DNA from: Aurifilum marmelostoma
Taxonomy: Eukaryota > Ascomycota > Sordariomycetes > Diaporthales > Cryphonectriaceae
Assembly (NCBI GenBank): GCA_027559495.1
Contig: JAMXSV010000023.1
Coordinates: 2,046,001 to 2,110,000, forward strand
Direction of reading: 5' to 3'
Length of the DNA: 64,000 nt
Numbering within the stretch: the first letter of the stretch is position 1; each line of letters starts with the position of its first letter. Under the pieces are notes generated by a model that was given only the letters and a program-made list of their open reading frames with translations, made no database searches and was not told where the DNA came from. Below, piece by piece: positions 11,136 through 21,954 of this stretch. Made by a program: the position numbers and the translations under genes.

Positions 11136-12742
11136 AGTCAAGACGAGGAACAACCAGGAGACAATAGCAGGTAGAGCTGCGGCAGAAGAGGAGTATTCTT
11201 GTAAATGGGGCAAGAAGGAGGTGTACGGTCTCAGTGTGGAATTTAAAGAACAAATACGATAAGCGGGGGTCAACACGTTTATATTGGGGTGCCAGAAGAA
11301 GGGGGGGGGGGGCGCGGAGGTGAGTAGAGAAATTGCAAAGCAGGACGAGGTTATACTTTCGAGAGATCGGTCAAATAAGCACCGACGCCGTTGATGTGAT
11401 GCTGGCATGCTCAAGGGGCAAATGAGAGGGGATATAACTTACAATCTGGTGGCGTTTCCCCCATCCTGTAGATGTTATGAAGATGCAGGCCGATACTGGT
11501 GATTCCTACTGGGCTAAAGCTATATTGTACATATATACATATGAAGCTTGTTCTCGAACAACCGTTCAAGCCCTTGGCGGAGCGGGGAAGGGTGTGATCT
11601 AGGAATATAATAACGAGAGTAAACTCCTCACCGCGCGAGCTCCAAGGTATCTATGTAGCACCGCACTATCGGCAGTAGGTCTGCGCCTTGTTTCCCGGGG
11701 TGCAGAAGCGAGTGTAACGGTAGCTGGCACGAGTTGTATGTGAACGTTGGAGTAAGGATAGCACGTGTCCCTTTGATCTTGAATCGGAACTGTCGTGGTA
11801 ACAAGCACAAGCACGAGCACTCAGAGCCACAACATATGATCCAAGTCACTTTGCGTGTCCTAAGCCGAGGTATGAAAGTCCACGGGATGATCGAGTGATT
11901 AGGAGAGTGATTGGGACACTTCGAGGCTGAGTTGGTGATGCAAGGGTTGTTCGCGCATGAAATCAATAAATAGGATAATGTCGCGTGGTCGCAGTAGCAC
12001 GTTTGCCTGTCTCGGAGTAGAGAGCATGCGGGGACGCCGACTGTCTACCACGCAATAACGCCAGTTTATCTACTAACATGGTCGACCTGACCCCACGTGG
12101 TCCATCAAAGCATACTTAGTGTACAGCGACGCCATGGAAGTGGCAGTTATCCGTCGGCAGACGGCACAGCTTGCAGGAGGACCATCATTCCAAGCTACGA
12201 CGATGTGCCATGTCGTTGTGGCCAGTAAACTTTGTCCTAGCAGGTAGATCCAATCCTATAGGTACACATTACGAAATCCTATTTAGCGAGCCATATTATA
12301 CAGACGGCGTACTTCCCGCCTAGTCCACTTTTTAACCTGACAGATCTAGCACGCTGAGAACATCGCACGCTTTTTGGATCCCTCGGGTGCCAGAACATGA
12401 GGGCCAGATCAAAGCAGGTTTCCCCTTCTCTTCCTTCGTTCCTCATATGAGAGGATGTATAACCTTCAATCTGGAAGAAGGACCATGAAGATTTTATAGT
12501 GCCCACGAGCAGGGGTAAATCGCTGCTCGTTCCATACTCGAACCAAACACCTTCCCTACCGCCTCAGCCTTATCCTTCGCCGCCCAGCCTCGCTCCCCTC
12601 CGCCCCCCCTTCTGTTCTTTCCTATTCCTTGAGCCGAGTTCCCTTAGGACCAAGGCGACCGCGCCGCTGGTAGGATGCTTTAATGCCGTGGCCCAAGGAA
12701 TGTTTCGTGACTAGCCAAGCACTCGCAATCGCTCTGGCCCGC
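11136..12742. other. Intergenic, no gene seen
   Basis: This contains the promoter side of the GH78 gene, including a run of 12 G at 11301-11312 (C on the GH78 sense strand). Open frames between 11600 and 12500 are short and unconvincing. Confidence 0.5.
11301..11312 (+). repeat. G12 homopolymer
   Basis: Twelve consecutive G about 170 bp upstream of the GH78 start codon. It is a plausible length-variable site and a potential sequencing weak point. Confidence 0.8.
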
Positions 12743-13773
12743 TTAGACGTTGCTATGGCGCGGTCGTTTGCGGGTACTGCCAGGCGTACCAGGGTGCATC
12801 TTTGCATTGGTCTCACGCTTGAGCTTCTCGTCGAGGACCCGAGCTGTAGAGATGTCAGTATGACAACAAAGGTGATCATGCGTGAGGACAATTCAAAGCC
12901 TGCAGATGACTTACTGAGGACATCGTAACCGAACTGCGGGAACTCGAGGCAGAGGGCCTTGAACTCGACTTCGGCCTCGGCGCGCAGCGTGTGGGACCGG
13001 CTGGCCCAGAAGTTGGCGACGGGGGCGCGGATGGTGGTGTCGTCATCGGATGTATAGGCGTAGACGTATTGTGCGTACGCGATCTCGCCCTTGGCGGTGG
13101 AGTTGACGCAGTGGATCTTGAAGCTGGCGAGCGTGCGCAGGTTCGGGACCTGGTACTTCTCGGCTAGGGTGTATACGCGGGCGTGCCTCAGAAGCTGTTC
13201 GCCAGTCTCGTCGACCTCGGGGATGGAAGGATCGGCCTCGAGGGCACGCTGACCGGGCAGCTTCTTGGGAAAGTATTCGCCGGTGTATAGGAACTCGAGG
13301 AAGCAGCCCACAGCGTCAATGTCCTCGTCAGGGAGCTCGAGCTGGCGTGGCTGGCACGAGAGGAGCGAAATTAGTTTCTGGTCTGTTGTCTCCGAGGGCA
13401 GGCTGCGGAGCATTGCGATACGCTTCCAAAAGTCTGAGTGTCTCGGGTGTCGGGCTCAATCACTCACGCTGCCGTCGTCACTGAAGTTGTTGCATTGCGC
13501 CTGGAAGTAGGGACTCTGGGTCAAAAGAGCCTGGTGTGCAGTGAGGATGGTCTCCTTCTCCCCAGAACCCACGATAAGGGTAACGACTGGGCTGGTCAGG
13601 TAATCGATGAAGGGCGTCCGAGCAGCCTCTGGCTCGACGACGGTGTCCTCGCCGGCAAAGGGCAGCTCAGAGCGGTCTCCGCTGCCAGCGTCGCCTCCCT
13701 CTGCCATCTCGACATCGGCGCCAGGATTGGCGCTGGGTTCTTCGGATATATCATCGTTGGCAGTGTCGGTCAT
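12743..13773 (-). CDS. BTB/POZ domain protein
   Basis: Exons 13773-13468, 13350-12915 and 12843-12743 encode 280 residues. Introns of 117 and 71 nt start GTGAGT and GTAAGT. An acidic N-terminus (MTDTANDDISEEPSANPGAD...) leads into the BTB/POZ fold: SPVVTLIVGSGEKETILTAH, then ALLTQSPYFQAQC, then LPDEDIDAVGCFLEFLYTGE. This is the standard fungal pattern in which a BTB fold is interrupted by the first intron. The region after it (ARVYTLAEKYQVPNLRTLA) is the usual helical follow-on. The end is short and basic (STRKRPRHSNV), possibly a nuclear signal. BTB proteins dimerise and often serve as Cullin-3 adaptors. No second domain is visible, so the target is unknown. Confidence 0.85.
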
Positions 13774-14599
13774 CCTGGATTGGATCTTGTGGGCTGAAAC
13801 AGTCCACGAGGTCAGCTAATTCGAGCACGGGGAAGAAGAGGACGAGGTATGCGGACAGGGGTCGCGACACATACGGCGCAGGGAGCAGCAACAAGACAAC
13901 GACTTTCGAATAGAGGCGTAGAGCTACACAGAGCCAATTGACGATCCTTGGCCGCTAGAGAGAGAAGACGCCCGTGGGGAGGGTATACGTTCGAAGAGCC
14001 TGAGGCTGGGATGCCGAGTCATCTGCGGCGGTGATACCACCGAATTCCATCTGAGTCCTACGTGGTATGCTGTTGTTGTGTTGGTGTGGTGGTGTGGTGG
14101 TGTGCAGCTGTTACATGGTCCCTGCAATGTTGCTGCCAGGGGCAACGGCGGATCCTTCAAGGTGCAGGTGGTCATAGCTCCCAGCTTGCGGAGCTCTGTA
14201 CTCCGTACTGTGTTTAACAGTCGGGTACGGGGCCTAGCCGCAGGTAGCAAGCAGTGTAAAGTATCTAGCCTCCTGTGACCCAAGGCCCCTGTGGTTAATT
14301 TAGTGGCTATGCAGCAGTGGCTCATTTTAACACAAGCCTTCCAAAGTGCCCAGGTGCTCAGGCCGCCGTCGCCCATCGACAAAAGATGCTGAATTAGACC
14401 GATCAACTTACAGTATCCTTCGCAGGATGAGACAACAAGACACAATCGGGTCGGATATAGAGAACGATAGGACAATACACAAGTTCATTTCAGATTACAG
14501 CACGCTCGTATCTATGGTGTCTACGAACGCGGGACCGCCGCCCAGTAGCATTCCCAAGCCCCTCAACGACACCATTCTCAGGCGATCAACTCTCGATAA
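13774..14599. other. Intergenic between BTB gene and ATP-grasp gene
   Basis: Holds the BTB promoter and the 3' side of the ATP-grasp gene. A GT-rich simple repeat (TGTTG then GGTGTGGT units) runs from 14071 to 14104. No gene is seen. Confidence 0.5.
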
Positions 14600-16264
14600 T
14601 CAACAGACAAACATCTTCGTTGTGCTCACATTCAATCGACTCCATCTCTGTCCATTCCACCACGCCGACAAGATCGCCTTAGGCCAGTAGTGATGGTATA
14701 GCGCGACGAACGGCCACGGATCCCACAGCTCAAACGTCCCATCCTGCCACACCAGAGCATGCTTTGCGAAAGTTGTGACGGAACAAGCGAACGCGCTGAT
14801 GGATGTGTTCCATGTGAGGAGATCCCAGATGGGCAAAAAGACCAGAACCGCTAGGTCATGACCGATCCAATATCTCGACCTGGCATCTACCGGCGGCCTG
14901 GCCACACCGGTGGCGGCGGCAGCCCCAGTCTGCCTTGCACCGTGTGGATGCTCCGCAAGCTTATCTAAATCGATAGCAGAGATGTACGCATCTACCATGG
15001 CCCTCATCCCCTCTCCTGGCGTCGCGAAAAGAGCCACAGCCGTGTGAGCCCGGGGGTTGCATTCGATTGCGTACAAGAGTGTCCGGCCGTCTGCGTCTGT
15101 TTCTGCCATGAAGTCGAAGCTGAGGTGGCCTGTGAAATTCCGGCCTGCCTTCTTCTCAGCCTCGGCGACAGTCTTGGTGAAGTCGAACATGGTTTGGCTA
15201 TGCGCATTAGACTGTTGCAGGGCCGTGTAGTGCATCAGCAGCTCGGAAGACGGACATGCGACAAAGACCTTCACAACACCATCCACAACAAGGGCATGCG
15301 TACAATACTCCCTGTTGCCTTGGATGAATTGCTGCAGAATCCATGGCTGGTTCTGGGAAATGGGTAGGCGCCTGACATAGGCCTCGGTCCTAGCAGTCTG
15401 TGGAAACGGCAAAAGCGTCATGTTGCCCCTGTTCGCATCATCCATCCCGACCGGCTTCAGAATGAATTTCCTCTTCGGATCTTCTAATGCTGCAGCTTTG
15501 AGCGCGGTAAGCACATCGTCTTGAGAACACACATCATGCGTCTCAGGCACGAGAAGTCCCGAATCGTGTGCATGCTTGACAAACGTTGACTTTTCGTGTA
15601 GTGTGGCTGTCGTGGCCACGTCGAACTGGATAGACGCGCAGTATCTGCCCTTGTCGTTGAGCTTAAACCTATCCAGAGCCTCTTTCACATAAGCATCCTC
15701 CAGCGCGCTGGCGACGCCCGAGCATGACACCCAAAGGTCAACATCTTCGGTGCAGATGATGGTGCATATGTCTTCAACATATTGCCTTTGCACCGCCTTC
15801 CTTTCCTTCTCGCTCATCTCTGGGGTATAGTCTGGCTTCTTCACGCTGTACACAGCATCGAATGCCTTGCTAAAACAGATCCGGGGTGCACCACCCCCCC
15901 AAGGATTCCATACGCCGCATCTATTCGCATGAAAATCGGCGCCGATAACGCGGTGCCCACACAACCAGAAGGCACGAGCGAGTGTGAGACCTTTTGTCAT
16001 ACCCACGCCGGTGACGAGGATGGTGTGCTGTTGGAAGGCAGGATTGTGCCGACACTTCACCCGGTGGGCAAGCGCGGATGAAGGTGTGCCGGGTGACAAG
16101 GGGAAGAAGAAGTCGAGCCATCGTGGGGGAACGGTGGTGAGTAAGATCGCTAAGGTGTAGCTCAGTGGGAGCGTGATGAGGCTGACGATAAGAAGGAGGG
16201 CTGTCTTGATGTGATCGCGCACCGGGAGGCCAAGGGCGGGCAGAACTGCTCCGTCTGGTGCCAT
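14600..16264 (-). CDS. ATP-grasp ligase, MysC-like (4-deoxygadusol amino-acid ligase)
   Basis: A single open frame of 554 residues starting MAPDGAVLPALGLPVRDHIK. A strongly hydrophobic stretch at about residues 20-48 (ALLLIVSLITLPLSYTLAI...) suggests one or two membrane segments. A preATP-grasp domain follows (HTILVTGVGMTKGLTLARAF), then the ATP-grasp core: lysine in FILKPVGMDD, QQFIQGNREY, and metal ligands Glu401 and Asn403 in AIECNPRAH. In established mycosporine biosynthesis an enzyme of this family activates 4-deoxygadusol with ATP and couples glycine to give mycosporine-glycine. The assignment here rests on the cyclase and O-methyltransferase next door, since ATP-grasp alone would be ambiguous. 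A late hydrophobic stretch (LAVLVFLPIWDLLTW) may also touch the membrane. It shares its strand with the cyclase gene, 831 bp downstream of that gene's stop. Confidence 0.85.
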   Translation of the reverse strand: MAPDGAVLPALGLPVRDHIKTALLLIVSLITLPLSYTLAILLTTVPPRWLDFFFPLSPGTPSSALAHRVKCRHNPAFQQHTILVTGVGMTKGLTLARAFWLCGHRVIGADFHANRCGVWNPWGGGAPRICFSKAFDAVYSVKKPDYTPEMSEKERKAVQRQYVEDICTIICTEDVDLWVSCSGVASALEDAYVKEALDRFKLNDKGRYCASIQFDVATTATLHEKSTFVKHAHDSGLLVPETHDVCSQDDVLTALKAAALEDPKRKFILKPVGMDDANRGNMTLLPFPQTARTEAYVRRLPISQNQPWILQQFIQGNREYCTHALVVDGVVKVFVACPSSELLMHYTALQQSNAHSQTMFDFTKTVAEAEKKAGRNFTGHLSFDFMAETDADGRTLLYAIECNPRAHTAVALFATPGEGMRAMVDAYISAIDLDKLAEHPHGARQTGAAAATGVARPPVDARSRYWIGHDLAVLVFLPIWDLLTWNTSISAFACSVTTFAKHALVWQDGTFELWDPWPFVALYHHYWPKAILSAWWNGQRWSRLNVSTTKMFVC

Positions 16265-17095
16265 CTTGCATCCTTTCGCGTCGTGGGAATTTCTGCCTTG
16301 TCTTCTTTTTGTGCTCCAATCCGTGGTAATTAGTTGCTGACTGTGTCAACACTTCGAATCAATTCTTCCTGGTGGTCAGAGCCTCTTGTACCTGAGGCAC
16401 AGATCTCTTTCCCAGCAGTCGACCTTAAGGAGACAGGAATCGCGTCCGTCACTGCCACGACTTGCTGCTAGGATCATTTGGAAAGAGAGATTGTGCTTAT
16501 CCAGACATATTTGTCAAAACCTCGATTGTCACGAACACGAGGTCCCAACACAGCGCGGTAGACTGGCAAACTGGCAACCTCGATGATTCATTCCAGTCTT
16601 GTAGGACGCCAAGGGCGGAGATACTGGTACAGGGGTCCAGCTTTACCAACAGCGCGCCATTTAGGTGCTAAATAATGGCGTACCTGGCTGCCTGGCAGCC
16701 CTGGGCACTGCATAGGGGCACCATTGGTACTAGCGCCACTAAGAGTGTCTATTACCTCACTACATGTACACCTACGGTTTCAGGAACAGGCAGATTATTA
16801 CGTTTTTTTTTCTCTTTGTTTTTCGTTTGCCACCTTGACTGCTATAGTTCTTGGAAAGATCGTCAGGGGCTTGACCTGTGAATTATACACTACACCAATG
16901 TCTAGAAGGCAGAGTGGGTACCATCAGACCAACACGCACAGCCTATTGGCATCGCTTCGGATTTTGGTAGTCGCGTATATGACCTTGATCTACTATTATA
17001 ATGCTATTGTGATGAGCTCTGAGTATGTTTACGATGCAATCTCAGGCTAGTATTATACCGTCCTCCGGAAAGGGGAAAAAAAGGTGAAAAGCTTT
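16265..17095. other. Intergenic within the mycosporine-type cluster
   Basis: Promoter side of the ATP-grasp gene and 3' side of the cyclase gene. A T-rich run at 16801-16815 is the only low-complexity feature. No gene is seen. Confidence 0.5.
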
Positions 17096-18833
17096 CTAGT
17101 GAACACCGTTTGTCTTCCCAACTGCAGTGACATGAACGTCCTCAATCTTCTTCACTCCATTGACAAAGCCGTTGGAGTAGCCATTGGCATGGCCGTTGGC
17201 TGCATAACCATTCACATGCCCGTTCGTATGCCCATTGACGTGCTCACTCGTGCCGTCCACTGCGCCGTTGGCCAAGAAGGCCGCAGCATTCTTCTTGGCA
17301 CCGCCACCATTCTCCAGAACAGTGTGCATGACGCTCTTGTTCTCGGACTCTAGATCCGTGTAACCAGTGTCACTTCCGTCGACGTAGGCCTCGAGGCCCT
17401 CGCCTTGTCTTGGATAGTTCTTGACGACCTCCTTGTGCTTTCTGAGGGCAAGGGCCAGCTCCTCCCTAGAGATGCCGTTCAAGAAGGTGCAGCTTCCGAG
17501 CGGGTTGGGAACGGCCAGCCGCAGCTTGCCGTCCCGGGTCTTGAGGATGGCAGCAGTGCCGCGCTCGAGCACGTCCTCGTCGAACTGCGGGTGATCAATG
17601 GACAGACCGGCACGGGAGAACAGGGTAAGCAGCCGCGTGTGCTCCGCATCAGACAGCAGGCCGCGTTGGTTTGCCAGGGTTGCAGTGTACGCCATGTCAA
17701 TAGAGATGGCGTGGCCGTGGCGCAGAGGTGTTGAGGGGACCAGCTCGTGCAGAGGGGACCACGTATGTCCATAGGCAATGACGCGGTCCAGGCCAATCTC
17801 ATGCAGGTTAGGGGACTCGAGCTTGAGCATCTCGTAGATTCCCTCGCGGTTGATCTTTCAAGTTTTTTTTTGTATGTGAGCATCATGTACGATGAGGTGA
17901 TTTCCATAGTTCAAAGATCATGGAGGGGAGAGAGTATTGCTTACGATATCAGCCGCCTTCAACACTTCTTCCGACGAGCCGTCCGCTCTTCCAAATTTGT
18001 ACTCGATCAATTGCTCACAGTACTTGTCCAGCAAGTCAAACACCTGGAGGTGGGAGCATGACGAGATCTTGATCAGCTCCGCGAAGCCGTTTCGCACCTG
18101 AGCGATGGGCAGACTCCGCAGAAACGTGAAGTCCAGAAAGGTGTGAATTGGGGCGTGGTAAGCACCCAGGCGGTTCTTGTAATTGCCGTAGTTGACGGCG
18201 ACCTTGATGCTGACGCTGGCATCGATAAGGCCAATGACGGTGGTGGGGACGCGGATGAAGTTTGTGTTGCGACGGTAAGCCGCACAGGCGAAGCTGGTGA
18301 GAAGGTGGTCAGTAGGGTGATCAAGATCGGGAACGAGAGGAGGAGAGCATAGAAGTATGCAGAGGGAATATTAACTTACCCAGCAACATCGGTCACCAGT
18401 CCTCCACCTACAACAAGCACAGGTTCCTAGACAACATAAATGAGCCTCGAGAGTTGCTTTCAAATAAAGGAAAAACATTGGAGCAGGAGTGATAGCGTCT
18501 CACCTTGCGAATGATACCAAACTCTGTCATTGAGTCACAGATGCTCAAGAAGGTATCAATGGTCTTGGCCTTCTCGCCAATCGAGGTCTTGTGGACCTTG
18601 AGTTTCAGCCCATAGTGATCAAAGTACGTCTCCATCTTGTCTCCATAGAGGGCAAAGACATTCTTGTCCGTCACGGCAAGAACGCGTCCCCACGGCTTGT
18701 AGCAATTGGCCAATCCAGGGTTCTGAACGTCAAACACCCCGTCCACGAAGGAGAAGTCGTAGGTAATCTTCTCATACCCTTCAACGTGGAAACCCTGAGG
18801 CGTCTCAGAGACATTGGCCTTGAGATCAGACAT
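17096..18833 (-). CDS. Sedoheptulose-7-phosphate cyclase, desmethyl-4-deoxygadusol synthase type (MysA-like)
   Basis: Four exons, 18833-18504, 18426-18380, 18293-17945 and 17854-17096, encode 494 residues. Introns of 77, 86 and 90 nt have GTGAGA, GTAAGT and GTAAGC donors. The protein belongs to the 3-dehydroquinate-synthase fold. It has the NAD-binding glycines (VLVVGGGLVTDVAG, residues 113-126), VPTTVIGLIDASVSIKVAVN, KNRLGAYHAP, and candidate metal ligands Glu198 (NGFAELIK), His272 (YGHTWSPLHE) and His288/290 (LRHGHAISIDM). The KNRLGAYHAP and SIKVAVN segments fit the sugar-phosphate cyclases acting on sedoheptulose 7-phosphate rather than true DHQ synthases. The DDGS subtype is inferred from the adjacent O-methyltransferase and ATP-grasp genes; EEVS remains possible. 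After about residue 445 the protein ends in an Asn-Gly-rich repeat (NGHTNGHVNGYAANGHANGY...) outside the fold. Confidence 0.88.
17150..17240 (-). repeat. Asn-Gly-His/Tyr repeat-coding segment
   Basis: Imperfect 12-nt units encode N-G-x-x repeats (VNGH, TNGH, VNGY, ANGH, ANGY, SNGF, VNG) at the C-terminus of the cyclase. Codons vary between units, so selection on the protein or an old expansion is likelier than recent slippage. Confidence 0.75.
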
Positions 18834-20423
18834 GATGCTGGGATGGGAGACGACGAAATTGAGAAGCACAAAGGCGAAACCGTCAAGGGTGAGAAGAAAA
18901 GAAAGAAATAATGGGTTCAAGTCTAGCAAGTCGGCGCCAGGCTGTGTAGTATGAACGGCCAACCTCCTGAGGTATTATTCCAGGGAACTGAGCCTCTTGT
19001 AGTATATCATTTTCACCAAGGCTGGATCCGTTGGACCTTCCAGAGTGGTGTCGTCACGACTTCAATCACCTCGTTTTCTCACATATAGTTGCGTGGGGAA
19101 GATCGTAAATGGGACGTTTGTTGAAGATCCTCCTCATGGCTTAGAGTCCGGTGCACGAGCAAGGAGCTGGTTTAGGCAGAGCATGGTATGGCACGTATGG
19201 GGTCCGGGATCTCCAGCATCCTGTAAATTGATTAACTCAAGCTCAGGCGGTTCAGATTTCTCGGCAGACACTCGGTGCAACCTCTCCCCAGGTCCTCGCT
19301 ACTCTGGCAGCTCGGTCAACAATAGCCATAGATGGAGGTATTGTGTACTTGAGCTCCTCCCGCTTTTCACGGGTCATAGACTCGCTCCAGCCGATTGCAG
19401 GCTCCGTGTACCTGAAAGGACGTTCCTGGTCCCGTATGTGAGACATCCCTGCTTGTTCGACAAATGGAATTCTCGACAATTGGCATGAGGGGATGGCGAC
19501 ATTTGCATCCACCCCGCGGCGGCCAAGGGATGGACCCAGGGCCTAATTATGGGAATGGAGCTGTATGCCCACGAGGCCCTGGCCATTGGTCGCAGAAAAC
19601 ATCAGCCCGGCACCCAGCCCCTTGCATAGCGCGTAGAAGCGCCACTTGGGGCTTATACGGCGTCTCTTTGGTCGGAAGCTTAAAGGTAAAAGGCCGTGTG
19701 GCGTGGTCTGCATCCGGAGCATTTGGAGAGACGCGGCCGCGAGCATATTGCTCTAGTGAGTGCATGCAGAAGCTCCCCAAGCTAATCGAGTGGTGACGCT
19801 GCTATGACCCGACCACTTAAGGGGTACACCTCCACCAATGTCACGGGATTTCGCGTCAAAGGGCGTCAGATCCCGACGGCAGCTGGTTGCTGCTCACCAA
19901 GGCCGGTTCCAGACAGTGGTCCTGATCCCAACTTGATGACCGCAAGATGGTTTCTAATTACAATACGGGATCCACAAGGAATATCAAAGACGCGGAGAAC
20001 CACAGTAAATAGTATTCCCGTCGAGTATCGGAGAGTAATACTCAGATCCTTGGGGTACCGAGGAGTTGGAGGCCCCTTGGTGACCCGTCGTCTTAGCTTC
20101 CATTCTTCGTCCCTCCCCCCCCCCTCGAGGACGTAGCTGCGGAGACACTGTTTTTCACAGACTCTAATCAAATGCTATTGTCCTTGTCCTTCCGTCTGCA
20201 GCCCTCCAGCTACCAGCACTCCAGTCAGAGTAACCGTTGAGTCCCATCAACACGCCGAACTTGCTGCTCTTATTTTGGTATATTGGTCCATTTCTGCAAC
20301 TCTTACTTCCCTGATCCCCTTTGCATTCTCTTCAGACTGCTCGCTTTATACAAGAAACAACATCTGCCTCCGCATTCATTTTTTGGGGGGCCGTGGTCAA
20401 CATCATTCTGGACTGTGGTCAAC
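18834..20423. promoter_or_regulatory. 1.6 kb divergent promoter between cyclase and O-methyltransferase
   Basis: The cyclase and O-methyltransferase start codons face away from each other across this space, which holds no convincing gene. A perfect GC palindrome CGCGGCCGCG sits at 19732-19741, and a TATA-like TATTTTGGTATATTGG lies at about 20271-20286 upstream of the O-methyltransferase. A C10 run is at 20115-20124. Shared control of the two gene pairs is an inference from the layout. No regulator gene was found in the cluster. Confidence 0.5.
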
Positions 20424-21523
20424 ATGAGCACCTTGGGGAGCTTTACAGGAACGGCGTATCAGCCTCAAGAGGAAGAATACGTAAGCTCTGACGATTGACT
20501 ACCCATTCAGGGGCACTCGCTAATCATGATGTTCCATTATTCAGTTCAATGATGGCCGCGAGATTGCGTTACTTCACTTCATCTATAACCATCCCAGGCT
20601 TGAGGAGATTCGTGGCAATCCCCAGAAGGTGATTGACGCCATCGATGAATACGGAAAGACCAAGAAGTACCTCATGAATGTTGGCGAGTTCAAGTCTGGC
20701 ATCGTGACAGAGCTCATTAAAGAGGTCAGGCCGCAGGTCATGGTTGAGCTGGGTGGCTATGTCGGCTACTCTGCTATAGTATTTGGGGCTGCTTTCAGAG
20801 ACGCCGGCGGCAAGAAGTACTACAGCCTCGAGTACAGTCCAGAATTTGGTGCCGTCATTTCAAGTCTGGTGGATCTCGCGGGGCTTCATGATGTCGTCCA
20901 GGTGGAGATTGGCACAAGCTCGTCTTCTCTGAGGAGGCTGCATGCGAACGGCTCGCTCAAGAAGATCGACATGTTGTTTCTTGATCATCTGAAGCCGCTT
21001 TATGTCCGTGATCTGAAGCTGTGTGAAGAGCTGAGCTTAGTGGGCCCGGGCTCAGTGCTCGCAGCTGACAACGGTGGGTTGCTACAAACATTTCATTGAC
21101 TACCCAGGCCGAAGCAGACAGAAATTTGCTGACATGCTGAAACCCTCCCGTGTGCAGTTGTCAAACCTGGAAATCCTCCATACTTGAAGTATGTGAGGAG
21201 CACCGTCGACGAGAAACGTGAATGCTATCGAAAGGCGACAGCAGGGTCAGATCCTTTATCCCTGCCTAATCGATCCAAGCATAGCTACAAGATCGACGAC
21301 GGCGGCGCGGTGTCAGAGGCAGACCTCTTTGGAAATCCGAACCTTGTCTATGCCAGCAAGTTCGTTGAAGGCTGGGAACCCAGTGGTGTTCCGGTACGTG
21401 TGCCCTTTGTTTGCGCTTCTCTGTAGTCCCTCGATGTTTTTAACATGATGCTGTTTTGGTCTGCAGGATGCGGTGGAAATCACCAGATGCACTGGCGTTG
21501 AAGGATATTCGAATGGCGCTTGA
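20424..21523 (+). CDS. Class I (catechol-type) SAM-dependent O-methyltransferase, MysB-like
   Basis: Four exons, 20424-20480, 20545-21073, 21158-21393 and 21467-21523, encode 292 residues. Donors are GTAAGC, GTGGGT and GTACGT, and acceptors are all CAG. The fold is that of catechol O-methyltransferase: a lid helix region (EIRGNPQKVIDAIDEYGKTK), the SAM loop VELGGYVGYSAI from residue 86, and the metal-binding set Asp166 (LFLDHLKP), Asp194 and Asn195 (AADNVV). The spacing 28 and 1 equals that of the animal COMT metal ligands. In mycosporine biosynthesis the O-methyltransferase converts desmethyl-4-deoxygadusol to 4-deoxygadusol. Divergent orientation to the cyclase supports this role. The start MSTLGSFTGTAYQPQ was preferred over in-frame upstream codons because those add a leader with no similarity to the fold. 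Confidence 0.88.
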
Positions 21524-21954
21524 GTAGTCTAGCAGAGAACTCTTATACTCATATACTCCTGGCCATCGTATATTTTTGCGCCTGTGTGTCTCGAGGCGTC
21601 TCCATTGACGTCAGTAAACATTGCTCGTTTCCTGATGCTTCGGGAAGCGGCGAACAGCAGGCGAGCTGAACTTACGAGCAATGTCTACTCCTTCCAATTG
21701 GTGACTTCTCAGCATTCGGACCTTCCAGGTCAGCATGAAGCCAACTATGGATATTTCCTGTTCTGATACTTGTCTTTCGACTGTGCACTTTCTATTCAAC
21801 GAGCCTGGGGATACACGCCCCTAGAGCAGTAACCAATTTTCGTTCACACTGGTCCTCTACTACATGTCCCGTATCCTGAATCATAATTAGTCTTTTCCTC
21901 GTATCTTGGTCATCGAATTATCACGACTTCTTCGGCTTATCACTTCACTTCAGC
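21524..21954. other. Short intergenic between O-methyltransferase and reductase
   Basis: This 431 bp space carries the 3' end of the methyltransferase and the promoter of the reductase on the same strand. Nothing else is seen. Confidence 0.6.

Noticed and set aside
11136..11414. N-terminal extension of the GH78 protein
   Set aside because: In frame, but its codons look like leader and it would bury the hydrophobic signal segment that starts right after the chosen Met.
12500..12570. tRNA-like B-box (GGTTCGAG on the minus strand)
   Set aside because: No matching A box or cloverleaf around it. No other tRNA, rRNA or CRISPR array was seen in the window.
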